NCBI RefSeq assembly: GCF_006716765.1
Contig: NZ_VFPO01000001.1
Location: 3,720,001-3,784,000 of the forward strand
DNA from: Actinomadura hallensis
GTDB taxonomy: Bacteria; Actinomycetota; Actinomycetes; Streptosporangiales; Streptosporangiaceae
DNA: 64,000 nucleotides
Reading direction: 5' to 3'
Shown: one piece after another, positions 7,785-16,228 of the stretch
How the letters are laid out: each line of letters opens with the position of its first letter
Position numbering within the stretch: the first letter of the stretch is position 1
Made by a program: the position numbers and the translations under genes
Notes under the pieces: model-generated
The model's database searches: none
What the model saw: only the letters and a program-made list of their open reading frames with translations
What the model was told of the DNA's origin: nothing

Positions 7785-8690
7785 TCAGCGGTGGGCGAGG
7801 AGCGGCTCGGGCGCCTCGGCGTCGTCGTCGGCGGGCCGGGACTCGGGGCGCGGTGTGTTCATCAGGAAGGCGACGACCAGCGCACCGGCCAGGATGATCC
7901 CCGCCGCCCAGGCGCCCGCCTCCGCGAACCCCTCGACCGCCGCCCGCCTGGCGACGTCCGGGGTCGTGCCGTGCGCGGCCAGGTGGCCGGCGGTCGCGGC
8001 GGCGGCGATGGTGTTGAGCACCGCGATGCCGATCGAGGCGCCGATCTGCTGCACGGTGTTGACGGTCGCCGAGGCCACGCCCGAGTCGCCCTCTTCGACG
8101 CCGCGGGTGGCGTCGTTGAGGGCCCGGCATGACCATGCCGGCCCCGAAACCGCACAGGAGCTGCACGACCAGCACGCCGCTCGCGTAGGCGGTACCGGGT
8201 TCCAGGGTGAGCAGCCACAGCATCCCGCCGGAGCTGAGGAGCATCCCCGGGACGATCAGCGCGCGGGGCGGCGCCTCGGGCAGCAGCCGCGTGGCGAGCC
8301 CGCCGGCGGCGTACACGATCGCGACGAGCCCGCTCGTCACCAGCAGCACGACGGGGACGTCGAACCGGGTCCCGCCCGCGCGCCGTGACTCGGTCAGGAC
8401 CGCCCTTCCGCCGATCGCCGCGGCCAGCGCGATCGGGATGTCGGCGTACAGGCACCAGCGCCAGTCCAGGTACTCGGTCAAGGCCCCGCCGGCCAGCAGC
8501 CCGAGGGCGCCTCCCGCGGCGGCGATGCCGCCCCAGATCCCGAACGCCTTGGCCCGCTCCTTCGGCTCGGTGAACGTCACCGTCAGCAGCGACAGCGCGG
8601 CCGGACCGAGCAGCGCGCCGAACCCGCCCTGGAGGGCGCGGGGAACCGCTTCCAGAATGCCCGCGGGCTCCTGGCCCGTTCCGGCCACCG
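7785..8690 (-). pseudogene. MFS drug:H+ antiporter-2 family transporter, degraded
   Basis: Three independent lesions are visible. The recognisable protein begins only at the fourth helix (RALQGGFGALLGPAALSLL), so helices 1-3 are missing. Helix 5-6 sequence (DVPVVLLVTSGLVAIVYA) then runs directly into sequence that normally lies about 100 residues later (TRLLPEAPPRALIVPGMLL), an internal deletion around 8290-8320. Finally, the frame shifts near 8125: GFGAGMVMPG is in one frame and ALNDATRGVEEGDSGV continues in another to the stop at 7785. A functional 14-helix transporter is impossible. The decay lies beside intact TetR and oxygenase genes. Confidence 0.85.
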
Positions 8691-8994
8691 TGCATGAAGA
8701 AAGCGGAACAAGGAATGACTCTAATGGATCTTCGAACATCCATTTCATTCCCGTGAGGGGCGTATGCCCTCAAGTTCGGTTATGTCCGGAGTGTCACCTC
8801 ATGGAGCATTGACCTGGGAGTACTCCTTCGACAAAGCCCCAGATACAGCAGCGGCCGTCCAGATGTGGCCGTTGATCAGAATTGCACTCTCAGATGCACG
8901 GGACACGCGGGGGCACAGCCGTCAATGGCGATTCGAATAGAGTTCTGCTGCTAGGTTTCAGCACAGGGGGAACTGTTTCCTGGGGAGCACCTAA

Positions 8995-9642
8995 ATGTCC
9001 GACACGCGAGAAGTGATCGATTCGCAAGACCGTTCCGCTTTGCCGGTCTTCGTGGACGCGACCGGGCGCCGCCGCAGGCGGCTGCGCCGGCTCGGATATG
9101 CGGCCGCGGCCTTGTGCGGTGGCTACTCGATCATGATCGGCATCAGCCTGGCAGGCGGACCGGTCAACCCGCAGACGCTGCTGCCGAGTGTGGGCGGGGG
9201 CGGCGACACCAAGGTCGTGCCCAGCCCGAAGCATCGGCCACCGTCCGACGACGGGCCCGCGGCGCTTCCGCGGCCCCGGCCGTCCGGGCCCGTCCAGGCG
9301 CCCGTCGTCGCGCCCGTGCCCCGGGCGTCCGGAAGCGCGCCGTCCGGGGCCGCACCGTCCCCTCCGGCGTCCGATGAGCGGCGCACCGGGCAGAAGCCCC
9401 CGGCCGGCACGCCGGTCACGACGCCGAGCCGACCTGGAGGCGGCCCGCCCGCGACGCCGCCGACGGACTCGGCGAGCCCGTCCACGAGTCCCCCGGAGGC
9501 CGGCGAGCCCGCCGCTCCGGACGAGCGGCGCGGCGACGTCGGGGCCGAATCCACCGGCGCCGGCGAACCGCAGGCGGCGGCCGCCACACCCCTCGGCACC
9601 GAGAGCGACCCGACCGCGCCGGCGGCCGGAGCCCAGGGGTGA
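8995..9642 (+). CDS. Single-pass membrane protein with Pro/Ser/Thr-rich outer domain
   Basis: A 215-residue protein with no enzymatic motif. A basic stretch (RRRRRLRRL, about residues 24-32) precedes one transmembrane helix (about 34-54), then a low-complexity Pro/Ser/Thr/Gly/Ala region to the end, as in cell-wall-spanning stalks. Its stop overlaps the GTG of the next gene (GTGA at 9639), so it is made together with the deacetylase/glycosyltransferase; a scaffold or accessory role in that polysaccharide machine is likely (inference). Confidence 0.75.
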   Translation: MSDTREVIDSQDRSALPVFVDATGRRRRRLRRLGYAAAALCGGYSIMIGISLAGGPVNPQTLLPSVGGGGDTKVVPSPKHRPPSDDGPAALPRPRPSGPVQAPVVAPVPRASGSAPSGAAPSPPASDERRTGQKPPAGTPVTTPSRPGGGPPATPPTDSASPSTSPPEAGEPAAPDERRGDVGAESTGAGEPQAAAATPLGTESDPTAPAAGAQG

Positions 9643-11753
9643 AGGCGACCCTCCTCGCGCTCCTGCGTCCGCGGTGGTTGCTGACGGTCATGGCCTCACT
9701 GGCCTTCGCCTGCGTGCTGTTCGCCCACGGCCTGGTGAACGCGGAGTTCGGCGCGGACGGGAACGCCGCCCCGTCCGGCCACGCGACGACGGTCCCGCAG
9801 GACGTCCGGACGGGCGGGCCCATCATCGGCGCGGGCGAGAAGCGGTGGCAGTTCCGCATACCGGACCGGACGGTCATCCTCACCTTCGACGACGGCCCCG
9901 ACCCCGAGTGGACGCCGAAGATCCTCGACGTGCTCGACCGGCACAAGGTGCCCGCCACGTTCTTCGTCGTCGGCTCCAAGGTGACCGAGCATCCCGACAT
10001 CGTCGAGCGGATGCACAGGTCGGGCCACGAGATCGGGCTGCACACGTTCACGCATTCCGACCTCTCCACGGTGCCCGGCTGGCGGTTCGGCATGGAACTG
10101 TCCCAGAGCCAGCTCGCGCTCGCGGGAGCGACGGGCAGGACGACCGCGCTCGTACGGCCGCCCTACTCCTCCACGCCGGACGCGGTCGACGACAACCAGT
10201 GGAGGGTGCTGCAGGGCCTCAGCGACGAGGGCTACACCACGGTCCTCAGCACGCTGGACTCCAAGGACTGGCAGCGTCCCCCGGTGAGCCGGATCGTCGC
10301 CAACTCCACCCCGGCCGGCCACCACGGCGAGGTCATCCTGATGCACGACGCGGGCGGCGACCGGTCCCGCACCGTCGCCGGGCTGGAACGGCTGATACCG
10401 CGCCTGCGCGCGCAGGGCTACCGCTTCGCGACGACCGCGCAGGTCATCGGCGAGTCCCGCACGAACCCGCCCGCCGCGCGCGACCAGCGCTACCGCGGCG
10501 CCCTGATGGTCGGCCTCGTCGGGGTCGCGGGCGCCATCGTCTCCGTCCTGGCCCTGCTCCTGCTGACGATCGGGGCGCTGATGGTCGTGCGGCTGCTGCT
10601 CATGGTGGTGGTGGCCGGCCGGCACGCGCGCACCCGGCGCCCGGCGCGCTGGTCCTGGGGGCCGCCCGTCACCGAGCCGGTGTCCGTGGTCGTCCCCGCT
10701 TACAACGAGCGAGAATGCATCGCCGACACGATCCGGTCCCTGGTGCGCGGCACCCACCCCGTCGAGGTGATCGTCGTGGACGACGGCTCCACCGACGGCA
10801 CCGCCGACGTCGCCGAGTCGCTCGCCCTGCCGGGCGTGCGGGTGATCCGGAAACCGAACGGCGGCAAGCCCTCCGCCCTCAACGCCGGGATCGCCGCGGC
10901 CCGCTGCGACCTGGTCGTGATGATGGACGGCGACACCGTCTTCACCCGCGACACCGTGCGCAGGCTCGTCCAGCCGTTCGCGGATCCGCGGGTCGGCGCG
11001 GTGGCCGGCAACGCCAAGATCGCCAACCGGAACTCCATGCTCGGCCGGTGGCAGCACATCGAGTACGTCATCGGCACCAACGTCGACCGCCGCGTCTACG
11101 ACCTGCTGCACTGCATGCCGACCGTGCCGGGCGCGGTCGGGGCGTTCCGCCGCTCGGCCCTGCGCGAGGTCGGCGGGGTCAGCGACGACACCCTCGCCGA
11201 GGACACCGACCTGACCATCGAGCTCATCCGCGCCGGATGGCGGGTGGTCTGCGAACCGTCCGCGATCGCCTACACCGAGGCGCCCTCCACGATCGGCCAG
11301 CTGTGGCGGCAGCGGTACCGCTGGTCGTACGGGACGATGCAGGCGATGTGGAAGCACCGGCACGCGGTGCTCGAACGCGGCGCGTCCGGCCGGTTCGGGC
11401 GCCGGGGCCTGGCGCATCTCGCGCTGTTCCAGGTGACGCTGCCGCTGCTCGCACCGCTCGTGGACGTCCTGCTCGTCTACGGGATCCTGTTCCTCGACCC
11501 GCTCAAGACGGCCGCCGCGTGGGGAGCCGTCCTCGGCGTCCAGCTGGCGGGCGCGTACTACGCCTTCCGCCTGGACCGCGAGAAGGCGCGGGTCCTGTGG
11601 GCCCTGCCCGTCCAGCAGTTCGTCTACCGGCAGCTCATGTACGCGGTCCTCATCCAGTCGATCATCACCGCGGCCGGCGGCATCCGCCTCGGCTGGCACA
11701 AACTCCACCGCACCGGCGGCCTCGACGCCCTGGTAGGCCAAAACCGCCCATAA
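9639..11753 (+). CDS. NodB polysaccharide deacetylase fused to GT2 glycosyltransferase
   Basis: A 704-residue membrane protein. An N-terminal helix (about 12-32) leads to an extracytoplasmic NodB deacetylase domain with motif 1 TFDDGPD (82-88) and motif 2 HTFTHSDL. A helix pair (about 288-325) then returns to the cytoplasm, where a family 2 glycosyltransferase follows with VVPAYNE, the nucleotide-binding DDGSTDGT, the DGD motif (about 428) and QRYRW (about 557), the processive-synthase signature. Further helices close the protein. Such fusions are expected to polymerise and partly N-deacetylate a surface glycan; the product is unknown. The GTG start overlaps the preceding stop. Confidence 0.9.
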   Translation: MKATLLALLRPRWLLTVMASLAFACVLFAHGLVNAEFGADGNAAPSGHATTVPQDVRTGGPIIGAGEKRWQFRIPDRTVILTFDDGPDPEWTPKILDVLDRHKVPATFFVVGSKVTEHPDIVERMHRSGHEIGLHTFTHSDLSTVPGWRFGMELSQSQLALAGATGRTTALVRPPYSSTPDAVDDNQWRVLQGLSDEGYTTVLSTLDSKDWQRPPVSRIVANSTPAGHHGEVILMHDAGGDRSRTVAGLERLIPRLRAQGYRFATTAQVIGESRTNPPAARDQRYRGALMVGLVGVAGAIVSVLALLLLTIGALMVVRLLLMVVVAGRHARTRRPARWSWGPPVTEPVSVVVPAYNERECIADTIRSLVRGTHPVEVIVVDDGSTDGTADVAESLALPGVRVIRKPNGGKPSALNAGIAAARCDLVVMMDGDTVFTRDTVRRLVQPFADPRVGAVAGNAKIANRNSMLGRWQHIEYVIGTNVDRRVYDLLHCMPTVPGAVGAFRRSALREVGGVSDDTLAEDTDLTIELIRAGWRVVCEPSAIAYTEAPSTIGQLWRQRYRWSYGTMQAMWKHRHAVLERGASGRFGRRGLAHLALFQVTLPLLAPLVDVLLVYGILFLDPLKTAAAWGAVLGVQLAGAYYAFRLDREKARVLWALPVQQFVYRQLMYAVLIQSIITAAGGIRLGWHKLHRTGGLDALVGQNRP

Positions 11754-11964
11754 CACCCCCAAGAGAGAGACCGAAGGGTTCCGCCCTCTCCCTGGCACCG
11801 GACCGCTGGAGCAACGCAGCCTCATCAAGTCCGGTCCAAGAGCATGGGGACGCGACGTGCGGCTTGCCTGGTTCCGCCCAGGGCGATCCCATTGGCCGGT
11901 GGCGTCAAACCGGCCGGGCACGGACGCGGTCGGCCGGACGACCCGCGGCGGCCCTCTCTCGTCC

Positions 11965-12846
11965 TCAAATGAGGCGGTGGGCCTCGTGGTCGCGGACGGG
12001 GTCTCCCGCGGTCACGCCGTGCAGAACGTGCGCGAGCACCTCGACGCCGCGGACCACCCGGGGTCCCGGACGGTTGAAGTAGGACGGGCCGTCCACCACC
12101 CAGACCTGGCCGGCGCGGCCCTCCCAGTCGCTCGGTTTCGCCTCGGCCATGGTCCGGTCAGGGCTGAATCCGCAGGGCATCAGAAGGATCACGTCGGGGC
12201 GGGCGCCAGCGAGGGCCGCGGCCGTCATGGGGCCGGTGTGCTCGCCGGGCTCGGCCAGCAGCGGCCGCCCGCCCGCCGCCTCGATCTGCTCGGGCACCCA
12301 GTGCCCGGCGGGCCACAGCGGATCGAGCCATTCGATCGCCGCCACACGCGGGCGCGGCGCGTCCGCGACCGCCTCACGGACCCGGGCGAGCCGCCCCTCC
12401 AGCTCCCGCACCCTCGCGGCCGCAGTCTCGGGGACACCGAGAATCCTGCCCACCTGCAGCACGCCGTCGACGACCTCCGGCAGCGTCTTCGGTTCCAGGC
12501 TCACCACGCGGGGCCCGGCGTCCATCACGCGCAGCGCACTCGCCACCCGTCGATAGGAAACCGCGCACACCTCGCAGAGGTCCTGCGTCAGCACCACATC
12601 GGGGGCGAGATCGGCCAGCCGCTTCGTGTCCAGCTCGTACAGCGCCGACCCCTGATGCCCTACCGCACCGGAGATCTCACGGCTGCTCAGGTCATCGCCG
12701 GCCAGACCGGCCCCCGTGACGACCGGGACGTCGTCGACGACACCGGGCGGCCAGTCGCACTCGTGGGTCCGCCCCACCAGATCGGCGGCCAAGCCCAGCT
12801 CGGCCACGACATCGGTGGCCGCCGGCAACAACGACACGATCCGCAT
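11965..12846 (-). CDS. Cobalamin-binding protein-like (BtuF fold)
   Basis: A 293-residue protein beginning [18 protein letters not shown], the opening strand of the BtuF/FecB type III solute-binding fold, with the central [15 protein letters not shown] region and a C-terminal [12 protein letters not shown] lobe. It has no signal peptide or lipobox, as in many actinobacterial proteins annotated cobalamin-binding, so it may be cytoplasmic or soluble. No ABC partners are adjacent and I see no B12 riboswitch upstream. Ligand assignment is by family only. Confidence 0.75.
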   Translation of the reverse strand: MRIVSLLPAATDVVAELGLAADLVGRTHECDWPPGVVDDVPVVTGAGLAGDDLSSREISGAVGHQGSALYELDTKRLADLAPDVVLTQDLCEVCAVSYRRVASALRVMDAGPRVVSLEPKTLPEVVDGVLQVGRILGVPETAAARVRELEGRLARVREAVADAPRPRVAAIEWLDPLWPAGHWVPEQIEAAGGRPLLAEPGEHTGPMTAAALAGARPDVILLMPCGFSPDRTMAEAKPSDWEGRAGQVWVVDGPSYFNRPGPRVVRGVEVLAHVLHGVTAGDPVRDHEAHRLI

Positions 12847-12965
12847 ACCGTCACCCTAGGCCGCGGCATCCCCGCCGCCCAACGCCGGGAGGACGCGCCG
12901 AACGCACCGTCGGGCGGACTGACCGGCGCTCGCGCAATTACCGAGTGCGCGCTGGACACGGACGG

Positions 12966-13568
12966 TCAAGGATCGATCTTCTCCCGGCATTCTTCCGGCA
13001 TTCCGGTTTGCTCGATGCACTGCTCGATCTGTTCTTCCTTCGACGGCACCTGCTCCTCGCCTCGAGTCGGACCGGGCTCCGCCGTCGGCTCTCCTTCTTC
13101 AGACGGCTCTTGTTCCCCCGTCCGCCCCCCGTCCTGGGACGGTTCGGGCTCTGCCGACAACTCCTCGTCCTGGGACGGCTCCGGCTCTGCTGTCAGCTCC
13201 TCGTCCTGGGTCGGCTCTGACTCCTCCACAGAATTGTCGACGCCGTTGTCGTTGCGATCCCGCTCCGGAGGAACCGGCTCGACCGTGCCCACACCGTCCG
13301 GTCCGTACTCTTCGATGCAGCTCTCCCGGACGCTCACCCCCGCCGGGTGCTTGCACTCCTCCGGCAGCGGCCGCTCATCCGTGTCCTGCGGCGCAGGGTC
13401 AGGTGACCGAGTCGGCTCCTGCGACTTCGTGCCCGGCTTCGCCGAACTCTCCACCGGCGACTGAGACGGGCTGGACGGGGCGGCCGGGTCGTCCTCTCCG
13501 CACGCCCCCACACCGCCCGCGATGAGCGCGACGGCCACGGCCATCCCCGAAATCCGACCGCTTTTCAT
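12966..13568 (-). CDS. Acidic repeat-containing lipoprotein
   Basis: A 200-residue protein started at ATG 13568 because GGGGGGAAG precedes it and the product then begins with a proper lipoprotein signal: a basic start, hydrophobic core and lipobox VGAC with the modified Cys at residue 23. The mature part is Pro/Ser/Glu/Asp-rich, with tandem degenerate units of EPEPSQDEELSA type (13130-13210 in DNA). Two Cys pairs (EECKHPAG..ESC and EQC..EEC) sit near the middle and end. No enzymatic motif; a cell-surface or wall-associated protein. The frame extends upstream but without a signal peptide. Confidence 0.65.
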   Translation of the reverse strand: MKSGRISGMAVAVALIAGGVGACGEDDPAAPSSPSQSPVESSAKPGTKSQEPTRSPDPAPQDTDERPLPEECKHPAGVSVRESCIEEYGPDGVGTVEPVPPERDRNDNGVDNSVEESEPTQDEELTAEPEPSQDEELSAEPEPSQDGGRTGEQEPSEEGEPTAEPGPTRGEEQVPSKEEQIEQCIEQTGMPEECREKIDP

Positions 13569-13781
13569 CTTCCCCCCACGATCGTGGGGCCCCACCCGAC
13601 ACGGCCGAGAGGGACGCGTTGTCACGGATCGCCGGATCCGTCTGACACGCCGCCAGAGCCGCACGCTGCGCGGGTCCGCCTCAAGAGCCGGCCGCACTTG
13701 GCCCCGGCGGTTCATCGCCGTGTGCCCGCTCTTGCCCTAAAACGTGCCCCCGCCCAGGCCAAGGGCGGGCTATATACGAGC

Positions 13782-14053
13782 TCACGTCGCCGACCAGCGG
13801 ATCTCGGCCGGGTTCTTGATCACCCAGAGGCGCATCGCCCGGCACGTGGCCAGGAGCCGGTGCGCGGGCACCCGGCGGTCGTCGCGCACGGCTTCCATCG
13901 CGGCGGTCAGCCCCCGTAGCAGACCACGGTGACCGCCCGACCAGCTGCTCGCGCCCGGCGAAGTAGTAGTGGTAAAGCGCCGGGCCGCTCATGCCCACCT
14001 CGCGGACGACCGCGTTGACGGTGACCGCCTCCGGCCCCTTGGTGGTCAGGTTC
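13782..14053 (-). pseudogene. TetR regulator remnant
   Basis: Read on the - strand, VNAVVREVGMSGPALYHYYF gives a TetR helix-turn-helix, but the frame is then lost. The C-terminal domain (LLRGLTAAMEAV, RLLATCRAMRLWVIKNPAEI, ending at the stop 13782) continues in another frame, and the protein is far shorter than the usual 190 residues. It is divergent from the broken siderophore-interacting gene at 14075, so the whole former regulatory pair has decayed. Confidence 0.7.
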
Positions 14054-14074
14054 TAGAGCCATTAAGGAGATCCG

Positions 14075-14804
14075 ATGCGCAACCCGCTGACCGTGGCCTT
14101 CGCCAAGAACATCGTGGAGGCGACCATCACCGAAGCCGATCTCGTCACGCCGGCCATGCGCCGTATCCGGCTGGAGCCCGACGTCCCGATCCCGCACGTT
14201 CCCGGCCAGCACATACGGATCGAGGTCAACGATCCGCTGTCGCCGCGCGGCCTGCTGCGACCGCTCAAGACGCTGCGCACCTACTCCGTGTGGGCGTACG
14301 ACACCAAGGCGATCGACATGCTCGCCCACCTGTACGACCACGACGGCGGGGGCGGCATCGGGCTGCGGTGGGCGCCCGGGGCGCGCCCCGGCGACCGCGT
14401 GAAGTTCTGGCGGCACCAGCGGACTTTCACGCTGCGCGAGAACGTCCCTATCACGTGTTCATCGGCGAGGAGACCGCCTGTGCGGCGTTCACCCCGATGA
14501 TCCGCGCGCTGGACGACTCGGCGCCGGTGTACGGGGTGCTGGAGAGCGAGTCGCCCCAGCACGACCTGCCCATGCCCCACCGCACCGGTCTGCGGCGCGT
14601 GCACCGCCACGGCGCCTCCGCCCACCGCTCCGAGACCTGCTCGCCGCCCTGGACCTGCCCGCCGAGCCCGGTGCCGCCTACATCGCGGGGGAGGCCAGAA
14701 CCTGCCAGATGGCCCGCGACCATCTGGTGCGCGAGCCCGGCTGGCCCCGCACCACCATCAGCGTGAAGCCGTTCTGGACTCCGGGGAAACGCGGCCTCCA
14801 CTGA
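14075..14804 (+). pseudogene. Siderophore-interacting protein (FAD-binding reductase), frameshifted
   Basis: A good ribosome site (AAGGAG) and ATG 14075 start a recognisable siderophore-interacting/ferric reductase protein: MRNPLTVAFAKNI, the FAD-binding KTLRTYSVWAYD and PGDRV. At about 14450 the frame changes (YHVFIGEETACAAF continues in the second frame) and at about 14600 it changes again; LLAALDLPAEPGAAYIAGEA and the typical C-terminus VKPFWTPGKRGLH finish in the third. Two frameshifts therefore inactivate a once ~240-residue reductase that released iron from siderophores. Confidence 0.85.
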
Positions 14805-14849
14805 GGCTCCGCGGCGCCGGCCCGGGCCGCCTCGCGGGTCTCAGCGTTC

Positions 14850-15078
14850 TCAGCACTCCCGCCGCAGCAGGTCCCAGGCCGCGCCACGGCGGACCGTTCC
14901 GCCGGTAATGACCGAGAGCGTCCCGGGCGGGCCGAGGTGGACGGCGGCCGGGCGCACTCCGTGCCCGGTCGTCACGGCCGTCACGATCGCCTCCCGCATC
15001 GCGTCCAGGGCGGCGGCCGTGTGGCCGCCCGCGCGGCGCAGTTCCGCGACGACCACGAGGCCCCCTCCCTCACCGCGA
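14850..15078 (-). pseudogene. Fatty acyl-AMP ligase C-terminal fragment
   Basis: About 75 residues (REGGLVVVAELRRAG ... REAIVTAVTTGHGVRPAAV ... VRRGAAWDLLRREC) match the C-terminal subdomain of fatty acyl-AMP ligases, including the region that normally reads TSSGKVRR; here it is ITGGTVRR, so the catalytic lysine region is altered. There is no adenylation core upstream. It is a detached, probably non-functional remnant. Confidence 0.55.
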
Positions 15079-15159
15079 CACCGAGATCAAGCCGATCGAG
15101 GCCATCGCCCTCCCACCGAAGGCCTGTACCACGTCGCGGACCCGGCGGAACGTCCGCCT

Positions 15160-15365
15160 CGGGCACACAGAGCGCGGCGTCCTGGTTGAGGATCTGCTGT
15201 TGCAGAACCTTCAGCTCACGACGCGGTTCGAGACCGAGCTCCTCCACCAGATCTCCCGTACGCGGCCGTAGACGCTGAGCGCAGCGGCCTGGCGCCCGGA
15301 TCTGTAGAACGCGAGCATGAGCTGACCGCAAAGGCGCTCGCGCAAGGGCTCGGCCTCCACGCCAT
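15160..15365 (-). pseudogene. SARP/BTAD regulator fragment
   Basis: EAEPLRERLCGQLMLAFYRS and GRQAAALSVYGRVREI are in one frame, and LVEELGLEPRRELKVLQQQI in another. Joined, they form the bacterial transcriptional activation domain of an AfsR/SARP regulator. The frameshift (around 15245) and the missing DNA-binding part mark a remnant. It lies just upstream of the acyl-AMP ligase fragment. Confidence 0.65.
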
Positions 15366-15769
15366 GTGAACACGAAGTTCCCCACCCTGGACCGCGCCAG
15401 GAATGGTAGAGGTGAACTTTACCGGCCAATCATCCAAGACTCTGGTGCCGCGAGCCGCACACCGGGGAACGCGAGGTGACGATCTCAGCCGTCGTGGTAG
15501 CACCGCTGACCTGAACGGCGACAGGGCCGGCAGAAGAACCGTCCTCGTCAGCTCCGTCACCGAGCCGCGCATCCGCTGCTTCGACGTCGACCGCACCCAG
15601 AGCTTCGGCTGACGCCGCGGTGGCCTTGTCGCTCGTGGATAACCAGGCGCTGAAGTCTTGTCCGCCTCCCCCATGGGCCGGGGCGTCGCCGACCGGGCAA
15701 TGTGACGAATCCAACATCCTGGCCACGGCCGCCGGCCAGATGGCACACGAGCGGTTCAAGGAGCGGCAA
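15366..15769. other. No intact gene; possible trace of SARP N-terminus
   Basis: I find no convincing coding frame. On the - strand around 15440-15550 a GPVAVQVSGATT stretch resembles the opening strand of SARP DNA-binding domains and may belong to the fragment at 15160-15365. The promoter for the + strand gene at 15770 must lie in the right part. Confidence 0.35.
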
Positions 15770-16186
15770 ATGGCAGAAGTCCTGGCCGAAGGCTTCAACG
15801 TCTTCGATACCGACAAGTCGCCCGGCGGGACGGTGAAGTATCTCGCTTCGCCGGAGGATGTCATCGCCCTCATCAGATCGGGAAAGCTGCAGGAGCACAT
15901 CCTTCTCGTGCGCGGTGGCACGACGACCTTCCTCGCTCCGGCGCTGAGCATGGGCGCGATCGGTGTGATCACCATGTCGGGTGCCCCGGAGTCCCACCTC
16001 GGCATCCTCTCCCGTGAGTTCCAGATCCCGTGCGTGATGACCGCGCACCTGGTCAACAGCGAGTCGCGCTACGTCGTCGGGAGCACCGACGAGGCGCACT
16101 TCGTGGAGATCGCGAAGGAGCTCGACGGCCGTCGAGTCCGTCTGGACTGCACGGACCACGAAGTGGGCCGCGTGCTCGCGGACTGA
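15770..16186 (+). CDS. Stand-alone PEP-utilising enzyme swivel (phosphohistidine) domain
   Basis: A 138-residue protein. I start it at ATG 15770, with AAGGAG seven bases upstream; earlier in-frame starts lack a site. From about residue 40 it is a single 'mobile' domain of PEP synthase/pyruvate phosphate dikinase: GAIGVITMSGAPESHLGILSREF, with the phosphorylatable histidine at residue 76 and the following IPCVM strand. It lacks ATP-grasp and barrel domains and so must receive and pass phosphate through partners, as in split phenylphosphate synthase (family knowledge). The dikinase homologue three genes on is the obvious partner. The 42-base gap to the next gene suggests an operon through 20881. 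Confidence 0.85.
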   Translation: MAEVLAEGFNVFDTDKSPGGTVKYLASPEDVIALIRSGKLQEHILLVRGGTTTFLAPALSMGAIGVITMSGAPESHLGILSREFQIPCVMTAHLVNSESRYVVGSTDEAHFVEIAKELDGRRVRLDCTDHEVGRVLAD

Positions 16187-16228
16187 ACGACCCCAGCCGG
16201 CTCAGCCACTTCTCGACAGGAGTCTCGA

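Noticed and set aside
9188..12082. Very long open frames overlapping the deacetylase/glycosyltransferase on both strands
   Set aside because: Arg/Pro/Gly/Ala-biased translations without family motifs, as expected from shadow frames in GC-rich DNA; the frame at 9639-11753 has clear NodB and GT2 motifs.
12847..12965. B12 riboswitch before the cobalamin-binding-type gene
   Set aside because: I could not recognise a B12-box-like element or a conserved core in this 119-base gap.
13130..13210. Repeated GGCTC/GTCCTGGGACGG units as a DNA repeat array
   Set aside because: They are in frame and degenerate at codon level, encoding the EPEPSQDEEL units of the lipoprotein, so the repeat is a protein feature.
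15620..15769. Upstream extension of the swivel protein
   Set aside because: No ribosome site precedes the earlier starts, whereas AAGGAG lies seven bases before ATG 15770, and the extra residues look random.
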